Origin: Paraburkholderia rhizosphaerae
GTDB taxonomy: Bacteria > Pseudomonadota > Gammaproteobacteria > Burkholderiales > Burkholderiaceae
DNA length: 64,000 nucleotides
Direction: 5' to 3'
NCBI RefSeq assembly: GCF_004366595.1
Contig: NZ_SORE01000012.1
Span: forward strand, 124,001 to 188,000
Part shown: positions 38,551 to 47,636 of the stretch, in pieces
How the letters are laid out: each line of letters begins with the position of its first letter
How positions within the stretch are numbered: the first letter of the stretch is position 1
Notes under the pieces: generated by a model
The model's input: the letters and a program-made list of their open reading frames with translations, nothing else
What the model was told of the DNA's origin: nothing
Databases searched by the model: none
Position numbers and translations under genes: made by a program

Positions 38551-39789
38551 TTACGCGCGTTTGAACACCAAGGTTCCGTTCGTGCCGCCGAACCCGAACG
38601 AGTTCTTCAGCGCGACATCGATCTTCATCTCTCGCGCAACGTTCGCGCAATAGTCGAGATCGCATTCCGGATCCTGGTTGAAGATATTGATGGTCGGCGG
38701 CGAGATCTGATTGTGCACGGCGAGCACCGTGAACACCGACTCGAGACCACCGGCGCCGCCGAGCAGGTGCCCGGTCATCGACTTCGTCGAATTCACGACG
38801 ATCTTCTTCGCGTGTTCGCCGAACGCGCGCTTGATGCCGATCGTTTCCGCGAGGTCACCCAGCCCGGTGGACGTGCCGTGTGCATTCAGATAGCCGACTT
38901 CGTCCGCGTTGATGCCGGCGTTCCTCATCGCCGCCAGCATGCAGCGGCGCGCGCCGTCGCCGTCTTCGAGCGGCGCGGTCATGTGATACGCGTCGCCGCT
39001 CATTCCGTAGCCGGCCACTTCCGCGTAGATCTTCGCGCCGCGCGCCTTCGCGTGCTCGTACTCTTCGAGCACCATCACGCCTGCGCCTTCGCCGAGCACG
39101 AAGCCGTCGCGGTCCTTGTCCCACGGACGGCTCGCGGTCGCCGGGTCGTCATTGCGCTGCGACAGCGCACGCGCCGCCGCGAAGCCGCCAATGCCCAGCG
39201 GCGACACGGTCGATTCCGCGCCGCCCGCGATCATCACGTCGGCGTCGCCGTATTCAATCAGCCGCGATGCTTCGCCGATGCAATGCAGGCCCGTCGTGCA
39301 CGCGGTCACCATGGCCAGGTTCGGGCCCTTCAGGCCGAACTTCATCGACAGATGGCCGGAGATCATGTTGATGATCGACGCCGGCACGAAGAACGGCGAA
39401 ATGCGGCGCGGGCCGCGGTTCAACAGTTCGGTCTGCGTGATTTCGATCATCGGCAGACCGCCAATGCCCGAGCCGACCACCACGCCGATGCGCTCGGCAT
39501 TCGCATCGTTGATGTCGAGGCCGCTGTCCCTGACCGCCTGCATGCCGGCCGCGATGCCGTAATGGATGAACGTATCCATATGGCGCGCTTCCTTGCCCGG
39601 AATGTATTCCTCGACATTGAAGCCTTTGACCTCGCCGGCGAAGCGAGTGGAAAAGTTCGACGCATCGAACTTCGTAATGTTGGCGATGCCGGATTTGCCG
39701 GCGACCAGATTGGCCCATCCATCGGCAACATTATTGCCAACAGGCGAAATCAGCCCCAGGCCTGTAACAACAACACGACGGCGGCTCAC
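38551..39789 (-). CDS. fabF: Beta-ketoacyl-ACP synthase II
   Basis: FabF elongates fatty acids by condensing malonyl-ACP with acyl-ACP. The 412-residue protein starts at the GTG at 39789 ([18 protein letters not shown]), preceded by AAGGGG; the longer frame adds 24 unrelated residues. The active-site Cys164 is in [10 protein letters not shown], and the two histidines are in [11 protein letters not shown] and [13 protein letters not shown]. It follows acpP by 257 bases, which include a structured element and T-run. Confidence 0.97.
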   Translation of the reverse strand: MSRRRVVVTGLGLISPVGNNVADGWANLVAGKSGIANITKFDASNFSTRFAGEVKGFNVEEYIPGKEARHMDTFIHYGIAAGMQAVRDSGLDINDANAERIGVVVGSGIGGLPMIEITQTELLNRGPRRISPFFVPASIINMISGHLSMKFGLKGPNLAMVTACTTGLHCIGEASRLIEYGDADVMIAGGAESTVSPLGIGGFAAARALSQRNDDPATASRPWDKDRDGFVLGEGAGVMVLEEYEHAKARGAKIYAEVAGYGMSGDAYHMTAPLEDGDGARRCMLAAMRNAGINADEVGYLNAHGTSTGLGDLAETIGIKRAFGEHAKKIVVNSTKSMTGHLLGGAGGLESVFTVLAVHNQISPPTINIFNQDPECDLDYCANVAREMKIDVALKNSFGFGGTNGTLVFKRA

Positions 39790-39843
39790 GGTAACCCCTT
39801 TTCCATAGAATGACGAAAGCAAATGCGATAGCTCATGCCAAAG

Positions 39844-39890
39844 CAAAAGCCACAGCGGCAACAGGAAACGAACCTGTGTACCCTGTGGCT
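39844..39890 (-). terminator. Compound hairpin with T-run between acpP and fabF
   Basis: On the minus strand AGCCACAG (39890-39883) pairs with CTGTGGCT (39855-39848). Inside it a second hairpin forms from ACAGG/CCTGT (39861-39877). TTTT and then GCTTTGGCAT follow. It has the shape of an intrinsic terminator or attenuator just downstream of acpP. The 17 bases at 39835-39851 recur exactly beside the tRNA-Cys terminator. Confidence 0.65.
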
Positions 39891-40046
39891 ATGAGCCCGG
39901 CGTGAATGCCGATAGCGGCGGCCTGACCGGCGTTTGCTCGCCGGCCGCGGACTGGCGCACGTGCGCCGGCTCCGGAAACACAACGACCATGACAATGGCG
40001 GCAGCAGCGGCCATCGACGACGGTGGCGGTGCGGGCGCGAATGGCC

Positions 40047-40286
40047 TTAGGCCTTGACGTTGGCGCGAGCGTAGTCGATCGCTTGCTGCACCGTGGTGAT
40101 CTTTTCGGCTTCTTCATCCGGAATTTCCATGCCGAATTCGTCCTCGAGGGCCATCACCAGTTCGACGGTATCGAGCGAATCTGCGCCGAGATCGTTGACG
40201 AACGAGGCTTCGTTCTTGATTTCCGCTTCCGCGACGCCCAGTTGTTCCGCAACGATCTTTTTAACGCGTTGTTCGATGTTGTCCAT
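40047..40286 (-). CDS. acpP: Acyl carrier protein
   Basis: A 79-residue acidic four-helix protein that carries acyl chains in fatty-acid synthesis. Ser37 in [12 protein letters not shown] receives the phosphopantetheine arm from AcpS. The sequence begins [17 protein letters not shown], the usual form. The start is well defined by GGAGGGG a few bases upstream. It lies between fabG and fabF, as in most proteobacteria, with gaps of about 150 and 257 bases. Confidence 0.98.
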
Positions 40287-40434
40287 TACCCCTCCAAGGG
40301 AAAAAAGTTCATAAATACAGGTGCGCGCATTTTATCAGGTTTGCCCCGCCGGAAAACGGCGCGCACGTGGTTGCAAAGGCACCGTCCACGCGCATGCGAA
40401 ATGGCATCGCGGCGCGGATAGTAACCGAATTTGT

Positions 40435-41184
40435 TTACGACATATACATGCCGCCGTTAACGTGCAGTTCGACGCCTGTAATGTAAGCCGCTTGCGGCGA
40501 CGCGAGAAACACGACCGCATGCGCGATTTCCTCAGGCGTGCCCAGACGGCCGAGCGGCACTTGCGCCTTCAATGCCGCCTGCTGCTCTTCGGGCAGCACG
40601 CGCGTCATGTCGGTGTCGATAAACCCTGGTGCAACGCAGTTCACCGTGATGCCGCGGCTGCCGATCTCGCGCGCGAGCGCACGCGTCATGCCGGCGACAC
40701 CCGCCTTCGCGGCCGCATAGTTCGCCTGACCCGGATTGCCCGCCGCGCCGACCACCGACGTGATGTTGATGATGCGGCCGCCACGCGCCTTCATCATCGG
40801 GCGTAGCACGGCGCGCGACAGGCGGAACACCGCCTTCAGGTTTGTGTCGAGCACTGCGTCCCAATCTTCGTCCTTCATGCGCATCGCGAGCTGGTCCTGC
40901 GTGATGCCCGCGTTGTTGACCAGCACATTCAGCGAACCGTATTCCTTCACCGTGCTATCGATCAGCGCTTCCACCGCGGTCGCATCGTTGACGTTCAGCA
41001 CCACGCCGCGGCCGTTAAGGTCGGCATCGTTGAACGCCTGCGTGATCGCCTGCGCGCCGCTCTCGCTGGTCGCGGTACCGATCACCGTCGCGCCCTGACG
41101 GGCCAGTTCGAGCGCGATCGCGCGACCGATGCCGCGCGATGCGCCGGTCACCAGAGCGACCTGCTTATCCAGAGATTTATCCAT
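40435..41184 (-). CDS. fabG: 3-oxoacyl-[acyl-carrier-protein] reductase
   Basis: An NADPH-dependent short-chain dehydrogenase (249 residues) that reduces beta-ketoacyl-ACP. The cofactor motif is TGASRGIG, NNAG follows, and the catalytic Ser143 (INITSVVG), Tyr156 and Lys160 (NYAAAKAG) are in place. The C-terminus ITGVELHVNGGMYMS is typical. It starts 127 bases after fabD. Confidence 0.97.
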   Translation of the reverse strand: MDKSLDKQVALVTGASRGIGRAIALELARQGATVIGTATSESGAQAITQAFNDADLNGRGVVLNVNDATAVEALIDSTVKEYGSLNVLVNNAGITQDQLAMRMKDEDWDAVLDTNLKAVFRLSRAVLRPMMKARGGRIINITSVVGAAGNPGQANYAAAKAGVAGMTRALAREIGSRGITVNCVAPGFIDTDMTRVLPEEQQAALKAQVPLGRLGTPEEIAHAVVFLASPQAAYITGVELHVNGGMYMS

Positions 41185-41311
41185 CGTTGAATTCCGCTGT
41201 GCCCGCTGTTCGCAGGCGGTTTAAACCCAACTGCCGCGGCAGCGACCCGCCGTTTCGGGTGGCGCTACCGCTCGCTACCGTGCGCCGCCGTTTACGTCTG
41301 TTCGCTACCGC

Positions 41312-42247
41312 TTATTGCGCGCTCACCTGCTTGAGCGCTTCGTCGAGCGAGACCGGATCGACGATCGACGCGCCGCCGAGGTTGCCGTCGATACGCTTCG
41401 TCAAACCAGCAAGCACCTTGCCCGGACCGCATTCGAACACATTCGTCACGCCTGCTTTCGCCATCGCCTGCACGCACTCGACCCAGCGCACCGCGCCGGC
41501 CGCCTGACGCACGAGCGCATCCTTGATGCCGGCCGGTTCGTTGACGATCGCCACGTCCACGTTGTTGATCACCGGGATCGACGGCACATCGAATTCGATG
41601 TTCGCGAGGTATGCGCTCAGTTGATCGGAAGCGGGCTTCAGCAACGACGAATGGAACGGCGCCGACACCGGCAGCGTCAATGCGCGCTTCGCCCCTTTGG
41701 CTTTGGCGATTTCGCAGGCCTTCTCGACCGCGGCCTTGTGGCCCGCGATCACCACCTGGGCGGGCGCGTTGAAGTTAACGGCTTCGACCGTGCCTGCCAC
41801 GGATGCTTCGCTACACACCGCGTGCACGGTTGCATCGTCGAGACCGAGGATCGCCGCCATGCCGCCTTCGCCGACCGGCACCGCCGTCTGCATCGCCTGC
41901 GCGCGAAAACGCACGAGCGGCACCGCGTCGCGAAACTTCAGCGCGCCTGCGGCGACCAGCGCCGTATATTCGCCGAGACTATGACCCGCGACAATGGCCG
42001 GCGCGGGACCGCCGGCCGCGCGCCATGCACGGTAGATTGCATAAGCTGCAGTCAGCATCACAGGCTGCGTGTTGGTGGTGAGGTTCAGATCTTCCGCCGG
42101 ACCTTCGGCAATCAGCTTGCCGATATCCTGGTTGAGTGCGTCCGACGCTTCCTGAACCGTCTCGCGCACAACAGGATGATCGCCGAACGCATTCAGCATG
42201 CCGACCGATTGCGAGCCCTGGCCCGGAAAAACGAACGCAAATTTCAT
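41312..42247 (-). CDS. fabD: Malonyl-CoA-ACP transacylase
   Basis: FabD moves malonyl groups from CoA to ACP. The 311-residue protein begins MKFAFVFPGQGSQSVGML, the family start, at the ATG at 42247; the longer frame runs into fabH's 3' end and is not conserved. The nucleophile is Ser90 in AGHSLGEYTAL; the oxyanion Gln is in PGQGSQ, and His lies in SAPFHSSLL. The gap to fabH is 158 bases. Confidence 0.97.
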   Translation of the reverse strand: MKFAFVFPGQGSQSVGMLNAFGDHPVVRETVQEASDALNQDIGKLIAEGPAEDLNLTTNTQPVMLTAAYAIYRAWRAAGGPAPAIVAGHSLGEYTALVAAGALKFRDAVPLVRFRAQAMQTAVPVGEGGMAAILGLDDATVHAVCSEASVAGTVEAVNFNAPAQVVIAGHKAAVEKACEIAKAKGAKRALTLPVSAPFHSSLLKPASDQLSAYLANIEFDVPSIPVINNVDVAIVNEPAGIKDALVRQAAGAVRWVECVQAMAKAGVTNVFECGPGKVLAGLTKRIDGNLGGASIVDPVSLDEALKQVSAQ

Positions 42248-42405
42248 ATCAACCCCAAAATCGATGGTTTCGAATGTGCGCAGTGGTTGCGCTGCATTCC
42301 GTGAGAGCTTGTCGCATGGCGTCGTCGCCCGGTACCCGCTCTGCACGCGCGATACAGGCGCACCTCGCGCGCGGCCAGCGCCACCGCCGATGCAACCGTC
42401 TGACT

Positions 42406-43395
42406 TCAGAAACGGATCACCGACGCGCCCCACGTAAAGCCGCCGCCGACGCCTTCGATCAGCACGTTATGGCCGCGCTTGATGCGGCCGTCGCGCACCG
42501 CGACGTCAAGTGCGAGCGGAATGGAAGCGGCCGACGTATTGCCGTGCTCGTGCACGGTGACGATCATCCGTTCCTGCGGCAGGCCGAGCTTGCGACAGGT
42601 GCTTTGCATGATGCGGATATTCGCCTGATGTGGAATCAGCCAGTCGACCTGCTCGGGTTTCAGGTTCGCTTTTTCGAGTGCTTCAATCGCGACCTTCTCG
42701 AGCACGCCGACTGCAAGCTTGAACACCGCCTGGCCATCCATATGCAGGAATGCGCTGCCGGTCACCGTGCCGCTATGCACATTGCCCGGCGTACACAGAA
42801 TGCTCGAATAGCTGCCGTCCGCATGCAGCGCGCTCGCGAGCACGCCCGGCTCGTCCGACGCCTGCAACACAACGGCGCCCGCGCCGTCGCCGAACAGCAC
42901 GCAGGTCGTGCGGTCGTTGAAATCGAGAATGCGCGAAAACGTCTCCGCGCCGACCACCAGTGCAGTGCGATGCATGCCACTGCGGATAAAGCTATCGGCC
43001 GTCGCGATCGCGTACGCGAAACCGGAGCACACCGCCTGCACATCGAATGCAGCGCCGTTATTGCGGATGCCGAGCTTGTTCTGCAGCAGGCACGCGGTGC
43101 TTGGGAAGACGAAATCGGGGGTCGATGTCGCGACGATAATCAGATCGATCTGTTGCGGATCGACATCGGCCGCTTCGATCGCGCGCTGCGACGCGATCAG
43201 CGCGAGCTCGCTGGTCGTCACGTCCGGCTCGGCAAAATGGCGCGCATGAATGCCCGTGCGGGCAACGATCCATTCGTCACTCGTCTCGATGCCCTGCTTC
43301 GCGAGACGATCGGCCAGTTCCTGATTGGAGACGCGCTGCGGCGGCAGATAACTGCCGGTGCCCAGCACGCGGGAGTAGGTAGTGGATTGCACCAT
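42406..43395 (-). CDS. fabH: Beta-ketoacyl-ACP synthase III
   Basis: FabH starts fatty-acid synthesis by condensing acetyl-CoA with malonyl-ACP. The 329-residue protein has Cys123 in [10 protein letters not shown], His in [12 protein letters not shown] and Asn in [15 protein letters not shown], the full triad. [13 protein letters not shown] lies at the usual N-terminal position. The start ATG shares its first base with the plsX stop (TAATG), so the two are translationally coupled. Confidence 0.97.
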   Translation of the reverse strand: MVQSTTYSRVLGTGSYLPPQRVSNQELADRLAKQGIETSDEWIVARTGIHARHFAEPDVTTSELALIASQRAIEAADVDPQQIDLIIVATSTPDFVFPSTACLLQNKLGIRNNGAAFDVQAVCSGFAYAIATADSFIRSGMHRTALVVGAETFSRILDFNDRTTCVLFGDGAGAVVLQASDEPGVLASALHADGSYSSILCTPGNVHSGTVTGSAFLHMDGQAVFKLAVGVLEKVAIEALEKANLKPEQVDWLIPHQANIRIMQSTCRKLGLPQERMIVTVHEHGNTSAASIPLALDVAVRDGRIKRGHNVLIEGVGGGFTWGASVIRF

Positions 43396-44603
43396 TATGC
43401 CTTCGAGGATGATGCGGCGTACGGCTCGGCAGGACCCGCGAGGCGACCCGCGGGACCGCCAGAACTGACCGCGCCGGCGGGATTCGCCGGGGCCGCCGGA
43501 TCAGCCGGTGTCGGATTTGCGGAAGTGGCCGGGTCTGCTGGATTCGCCTTCGCGGCGCCGCCCGCGTCACGCGCGGCTTGCGTCGCCTGTTCAAGTGAGC
43601 CCGCGTTCTCCTCCATCGCGCGCGCGAGGCGTTCGAGCACGCCATTTTTGACGGCATCATACCCGCGTTTGATGGCCCACTCAAACGCGTACGCGTCGGC
43701 GGAGCCGTGGCTCTTGATCACGAGGCTGCGCAAGCCGAGCAGCGCCGCGCCATTGTATTGGCGATGATCGACGCGCTTCTTGAAGCGCAGCAGCACCGGC
43801 AGCGCGAGCACGGCCATCACCTTGGTCAGCCACGAGCGGCCGAACTCTTCCTTGATGATGTCGGACAGCATCTGCGCGAGACCTTCCGACGTCTTCAATG
43901 CAACGTTGCCGACGAAACCGTCGCAGACGATCACATCGGTCGTTCCCTTATAGATGTCGTTGCCCTCGACGTTGCCGCGGAAATTCAGCGTGCTCGTGCG
44001 CAGCAATTCGCCCGCGCGCTTGATCGTCTCGTTGCCCTTGATGACTTCCTCGCCGATGTTCAGGAGCCCGATCGTCGGACGGTCCTTGCCTTCGAGCGCG
44101 GACACGAGCGCATGGCCCATCTCGGCGAACTGCAGCAGATGCTGCGGCTCGCAATCGACGTTGGCGCCCAGGTCGAGCATCATCGTGTAGCCATTCGGGT
44201 TCGGCAGCGCGAACGCGATCGCCGGGCGTTCGATGCCCGGCAGCGTTTTCAGCACGTAGCGGGAGACCGCCATCAGCGCGCCGGTGTTGCCGGCGGAAAT
44301 GCAGGCCTGCGCGTCGTCTTCCTTCACGCGATTGAGTGCAACGCGCATCGACGAATCTTTCTTTTTGCGCAGCGCGATCTCGACCGGATCGTCCATCGCG
44401 ACGATCTCTGAGGCCGGCACGACGGTCAACGCCGGCTCGTTCGACGCTTTCAGCTTTTTCAACTGAGCGCGAATCGCGCTTTCGATGCCGACCAGCATCA
44501 GTTGCGCGTCGGGATGCGAGCGTACGAAGTTAACGGCAGCGGGAACGGTCACGGACGGGCCGTGATCGCCTCCCATGCAATCGATCGTGAGTTTTACAGT
44601 CAT
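43395..44603 (-). CDS. plsX: Phosphate acyltransferase PlsX with Pro/Ala-rich tail
   Basis: PlsX makes acyl-phosphate from acyl-ACP for phospholipid synthesis. It begins [20 protein letters not shown] and contains [19 protein letters not shown] and [19 protein letters not shown], all typical. The conserved core ends near residue 345. About 55 further residues form a Pro/Ala/Asn-rich tail with repeats such as NPADPA that ordinary PlsX proteins lack. The start lies only about 24 bases after a strong rpmF terminator. Confidence 0.96.
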   Translation of the reverse strand: MTVKLTIDCMGGDHGPSVTVPAAVNFVRSHPDAQLMLVGIESAIRAQLKKLKASNEPALTVVPASEIVAMDDPVEIALRKKKDSSMRVALNRVKEDDAQACISAGNTGALMAVSRYVLKTLPGIERPAIAFALPNPNGYTMMLDLGANVDCEPQHLLQFAEMGHALVSALEGKDRPTIGLLNIGEEVIKGNETIKRAGELLRTSTLNFRGNVEGNDIYKGTTDVIVCDGFVGNVALKTSEGLAQMLSDIIKEEFGRSWLTKVMAVLALPVLLRFKKRVDHRQYNGAALLGLRSLVIKSHGSADAYAFEWAIKRGYDAVKNGVLERLARAMEENAGSLEQATQAARDAGGAAKANPADPATSANPTPADPAAPANPAGAVSSGGPAGRLAGPAEPYAASSSKA

Positions 44604-44626
44604 CGAATGCGACGAATTTCAGGCAC

Positions 44627-44655
44627 AAAAAAGCGGCAAGTGAATGCCGCCTTTT
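44627..44655 (-). terminator. Intrinsic terminator between rpmF and plsX
   Basis: On the minus strand GCGGCA pairs with TGCCGC (44645-44650 and 44633-44638) with a 6-base loop, extended by A-T pairs, and is followed by TTTTTT. It lies about 155 bases past the rpmF stop and just 24 bases before the plsX start codon, so plsX needs read-through or a promoter in the same short interval. Confidence 0.85.
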
Positions 44656-44808
44656 CGATGCCGGGAAAATGTCAGGCGAGTGTCTGTCAAGCCGGCGGTG
44701 GACGATTCAACCGTTAAACCTGCGGCAGTGCAAACCGCCGCGGAACCGACAGCGACGAACCGATCGCCGCGCGCAACGCCTGTGAGTGGGCGCGACACGC
44801 TTCGGCGA

Positions 44809-44988
44809 TTAGTCGTTCTTCGTCTTGACGACTTTCTTACCGCGGTAGTAGCCGTTCGGGCTGATGTGGTGACGCAGATGCACTTCACCCGTGCTCGGCT
44901 CGACCGCGGTCGGCGCCGTGGTGAGGAAATCGTGCGCACGGTGCATCCCACGCTTCGACGGCGACTTCTTGTTTTGTTGAACTGCCAT
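44809..44988 (-). CDS. rpmF: 50S ribosomal protein L32
   Basis: A 59-residue basic ribosomal protein. It begins [20 protein letters not shown] and ends with the conserved [16 protein letters not shown]. The ATG at 44988 is preceded by AGGAG (in CAGGAGTTATC); the longer frame adds 11 residues that are not conserved. The zinc-binding cysteines of some L32 proteins are absent, as usual in this group. It is between yceD and plsX, the classical order. Confidence 0.97.
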   Translation of the reverse strand: MAVQQNKKSPSKRGMHRAHDFLTTAPTAVEPSTGEVHLRHHISPNGYYRGKKVVKTKND

Positions 44989-45128
44989 GATAACTCCTGA
45001 AAATTTTCCGAATTCTAACACAGCGCGACGCCGCAGCCGCCACTGGCCGGTCCGCTAACCGCCCCGCTTCGCGCTACCTTTGCAACCTGTTCAATCAACC
45101 TGCCTGATGCTGGACTTAATCGCTGCGC

Positions 45129-45806
45129 TTAGTGCTGGCCGCCCGAACCGCCGGACCCATCCGGCCCCTTCGATTTCAGGCCTTGCAGCGCCGCGAACGG
45201 ATTCGGCTTTTCAGCCTCGGCGCTGCTGTGTTCATCGGCATCCTCGTGCTCGCCCGCGTCCTCACCGCTTACACCCGACACCAGACTTTCATGCACTTGC
45301 GGACACACATCGTGCTTGGGCACGACCGGCAACGACAGCAACAATTCTTCTTCAATCAATTCGATGAGATCGAACTGGCGTGAGCCCACGATCACATCGA
45401 CTTCATCTTCATCGAGCGGAAACTCTTCAGCTTCCGCTTCGGTGCCGACGATCCGGTAAATCGCGTCGACATTGAATGCCTGCTCATACGGCGCAAGGCA
45501 GCGCTGGCATTCAAGCCACGCGGCGCCGTGAATCGCGAGCCGCAGATACGGCTGCGGCCCCTCGGTGCCGTCGTCCTGCAACTCCGGCTGCGTCGACCCT
45601 TCGGCTTGCCAGGTGAACGCGGTGTCGCGTTCGTCCGCTGGCACTTCGGCCGGCACTTCGTTTAACATGCGCGGCAGTTGCGAAATGCGTACGACACCGG
45701 CTGCCTGCCGCCCGCTGCGCGCAAACTCGAACAGATCGAGCTGCCGCGGATCGACGGCGGCGGACTTGCCAACGGGCTTGCCTGGTTCCTGACTCGAATG
45801 CGTCAT
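45129..45806 (-). CDS. yceD: YceD family protein (DUF177), 23S rRNA accumulation
   Basis: A 225-residue protein of the YceD/DUF177 family, needed for normal 23S rRNA accumulation in E. coli. Conserved parts are LDLFEFARSGRQAAGVV, LECQRCLAPYEQ (the CxxC pair) and LIELIEEELLLSLPVVPKHD. The C-terminal 45 residues are acidic and then Gly/Ser-rich and look disordered. It directly precedes rpmF, its usual partner. The start ATG at 45806 fits the family. Confidence 0.9.
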   Translation of the reverse strand: MTHSSQEPGKPVGKSAAVDPRQLDLFEFARSGRQAAGVVRISQLPRMLNEVPAEVPADERDTAFTWQAEGSTQPELQDDGTEGPQPYLRLAIHGAAWLECQRCLAPYEQAFNVDAIYRIVGTEAEAEEFPLDEDEVDVIVGSRQFDLIELIEEELLLSLPVVPKHDVCPQVHESLVSGVSGEDAGEHEDADEHSSAEAEKPNPFAALQGLKSKGPDGSGGSGGQH

Positions 45807-46122
45807 ATGCGTCCCCTACCTGCGCTACGCGCGATGTTGGCGCGACGCGAACCGATGTTTGCGACTGCCCGCACAATGTCACCACGTGCGTCGGCGCTCA
45901 TTGGCTTGCGCTAATCTGCCGGCTGCTTCCGTACTTTGACTGCTTCTGTACCTACTTCCAGTTACCTGGTTGCGTTGCACTCAACCCGATCGCGCATCGC
46001 TTTCCGCAGGAACCGCCGCCAGAAAAGCCCAAAACTATATCCGCTTTATCTTTTCGAGTCAAACACTTAAGCCCGTATGCGCAAAGCCGCCAGCGGGCCA
46101 TCTTCCAGAACCCGATTTCAAC
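45807..46122. other. Divergent intergenic region, yceD and maf
   Basis: This stretch of about 316 bases lies between the outward-facing yceD and maf genes and should contain both promoters, including that of the rpmF-plsX-fab operon. The plus-strand frame that enters it from maf is not conserved. I could not identify a clear -35/-10 pair by eye. Confidence 0.45.
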
Positions 46123-46743
46123 ATGCCGGAAACCGTTAAACGCCCGCCCCGCCTGATTCTCGCGTCGAGTTCGCGCTACCGCCGAGAACTGCTCGAACGC
46201 CTGCGCATTCCATTCGATGTCGTGGTCCCCGCCGTCGATGAGACACCGCTCGCCGGCGAAAGCCCGGAAGCGACCGCGCTGCGGCTCGCGCAAGCGAAAG
46301 CACGTGCCGTCGCGACAGGCCTCGCCGCCGGCGACGCCGCGCTCGTGATCGGCTCCGACCAGGTCGCGACCTTCGATAACCTGCAGATCGGCAAGCCCGG
46401 CACACACGACAACGCGCTCGCGCAACTGCAGGCGATGCGCGGCCGCGAAGTCCTGTTCCACAGCGCGCTGTGTCTGTTCGACAGTCGTACCGCCGACGCG
46501 CAGTGCATCGATGTCGTCACGCGGGTGCGCTTTCGCGGCAATCTTTCCGATGCCGGGCTCGACGCGTATTTACGCGCCGAAACGCCGTACGACGTGGCCG
46601 GTAGCGCTAAAGCCGAAGGACTCGGCATCACGCTGCTCGAAGCGATTAAATCGGACGATCCGACAGCGCTGATCGGGTTGCCGTTGATCGCGCTGTCGGG
46701 GATGCTGCACGCGGCCGGCTACCCGCTTTGGGAGGCTCAATGA
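46123..46743 (+). CDS. Maf-like nucleotide pyrophosphatase (YceF type)
   Basis: A 206-residue Maf protein that hydrolyses non-canonical or modified nucleotides; the YceF type prefers 7-methyl-GTP. It begins PPRLILASSSRYRRELLERL and contains VDETPLAGESPEATALRLAQAKA, VIGSDQVA, IGKPGT and SDAGLDAYL, all family landmarks. The ATG at 46123 gives the standard start; the longer frame is not conserved. The stop overlaps the start of the next gene (ATGA). Next to yceD-rpmF-plsX in opposite orientation, as seen in many proteobacteria. Confidence 0.93.
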   Translation: MPETVKRPPRLILASSSRYRRELLERLRIPFDVVVPAVDETPLAGESPEATALRLAQAKARAVATGLAAGDAALVIGSDQVATFDNLQIGKPGTHDNALAQLQAMRGREVLFHSALCLFDSRTADAQCIDVVTRVRFRGNLSDAGLDAYLRAETPYDVAGSAKAEGLGITLLEAIKSDDPTALIGLPLIALSGMLHAAGYPLWEAQ

Positions 46744-47459
46744 GCGGCGCGCTGTATCTGATCCCCAACACACTCGGCGAAGGCGACGCGGACGCGCTCG
46801 CCGCCGTGCTGCCCGCGCCGGTACGTGCGCGCGCTGCGTCGCTGACCTATTACATCGGCGAAAACGCGAAAACCACCCGCGCGTTTCTGAAGAAGGTCGG
46901 CACCGAACGGCCGATCCAGGAAATCGAGATCCGCGAACTGAATGTAAACACGCCCGCGGGCGAAATCGATCGGTTGCTCGCGCCGATCCTCGCGGGCACG
47001 GACGCGGGTCTGGTGTCGGAAGCCGGCTGCCCCGCCGTCGCCGATCCGGGCGCACTGCTCGTGCGACGCGCGCACGAGCGCGGCGTGAAGGTCGTGCCGT
47101 TCGTCGGGCCAAGTTCGATTCTGCTCGCGCTGATGGCATCGGGGCTCAACGGCCAGAGCTTTGCGTTTCACGGCTATCTGCCGGTCGATGCGGGCGAGCG
47201 CGCAAAGCGCTTGCGCGAACTCGAGCAACAGTCGCGCAAGGCGAAGCAAACGCAGATTTTTATCGAAACGCCATACCGCAATCGCGCGTTGCTCGACACG
47301 CTGCTCGCTTCGTGCGCGCCGTCGACGCTCGTCTGCGTCGCGGTCGATCTGACGCTCGATAGCGAAACGATCGTGAGTCGTGCGGTGAGCGACTGGAAAA
47401 AGAAACCGGCGCCCGATTTGCACAAGCGGCCGGCGATTTTTCTGTTGCTGGCGGTTTAG
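46740..47459 (+). CDS. SAM-dependent methyltransferase, tetrapyrrole methylase family (RsmI-like)
   Basis: A 239-residue protein with the tetrapyrrole-methylase fold. The motifs VSEAGCPAVADPGALLVRRAHE and VVPFVGPSSILLALMASGLNGQSFAFHGYLP closely resemble RsmI, which 2'-O-methylates C1402 of 16S rRNA. The N-terminus (GALYLIPNTLGEGDADALAAVLP) differs from true RsmI and matches a paralogous group often found beside maf, so I do not assign rsmI. The start overlaps the maf stop (ATGA). Confidence 0.88.
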   Translation: MSGALYLIPNTLGEGDADALAAVLPAPVRARAASLTYYIGENAKTTRAFLKKVGTERPIQEIEIRELNVNTPAGEIDRLLAPILAGTDAGLVSEAGCPAVADPGALLVRRAHERGVKVVPFVGPSSILLALMASGLNGQSFAFHGYLPVDAGERAKRLRELEQQSRKAKQTQIFIETPYRNRALLDTLLASCAPSTLVCVAVDLTLDSETIVSRAVSDWKKKPAPDLHKRPAIFLLLAV

Positions 47460-47498
47460 CCGCTGAACGGAGAAGCTGCGAGTTGAGGTGGCTGGATA

Positions 47499-47582
47499 AA
47501 TCGCCGGTGTAATCGCCGGCTCAGTCGCCGGCTCAATCACCGGCTTAATCACCGGCTCAATCATCGGTTCCAGCCACCGGAT
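47499..47582. repeat. 12-bp tandem repeat, about seven units
   Basis: Seven consecutive 12-base units of the type aatc(g/a)ccggctc lie between the convergent methyltransferase and sppA genes, becoming less exact toward the right end. The unit length is a multiple of three but no real gene covers the tract. It is a candidate variable-number repeat. Confidence 0.85.
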
Positions 47583-47636
47583 CACCTAGGCTTCCGCTTG
47601 CGTGCATGCCGCCCCCGGGCATCGCGCAGCGCTGCG

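Noticed and set aside
46737-47585. A minus-strand frame covering the 12-bp repeats that would encode EPVI-type repeats
   Set aside because: Its remainder is antisense to the methyltransferase gene and resembles no protein. The repeats are better read as non-coding.
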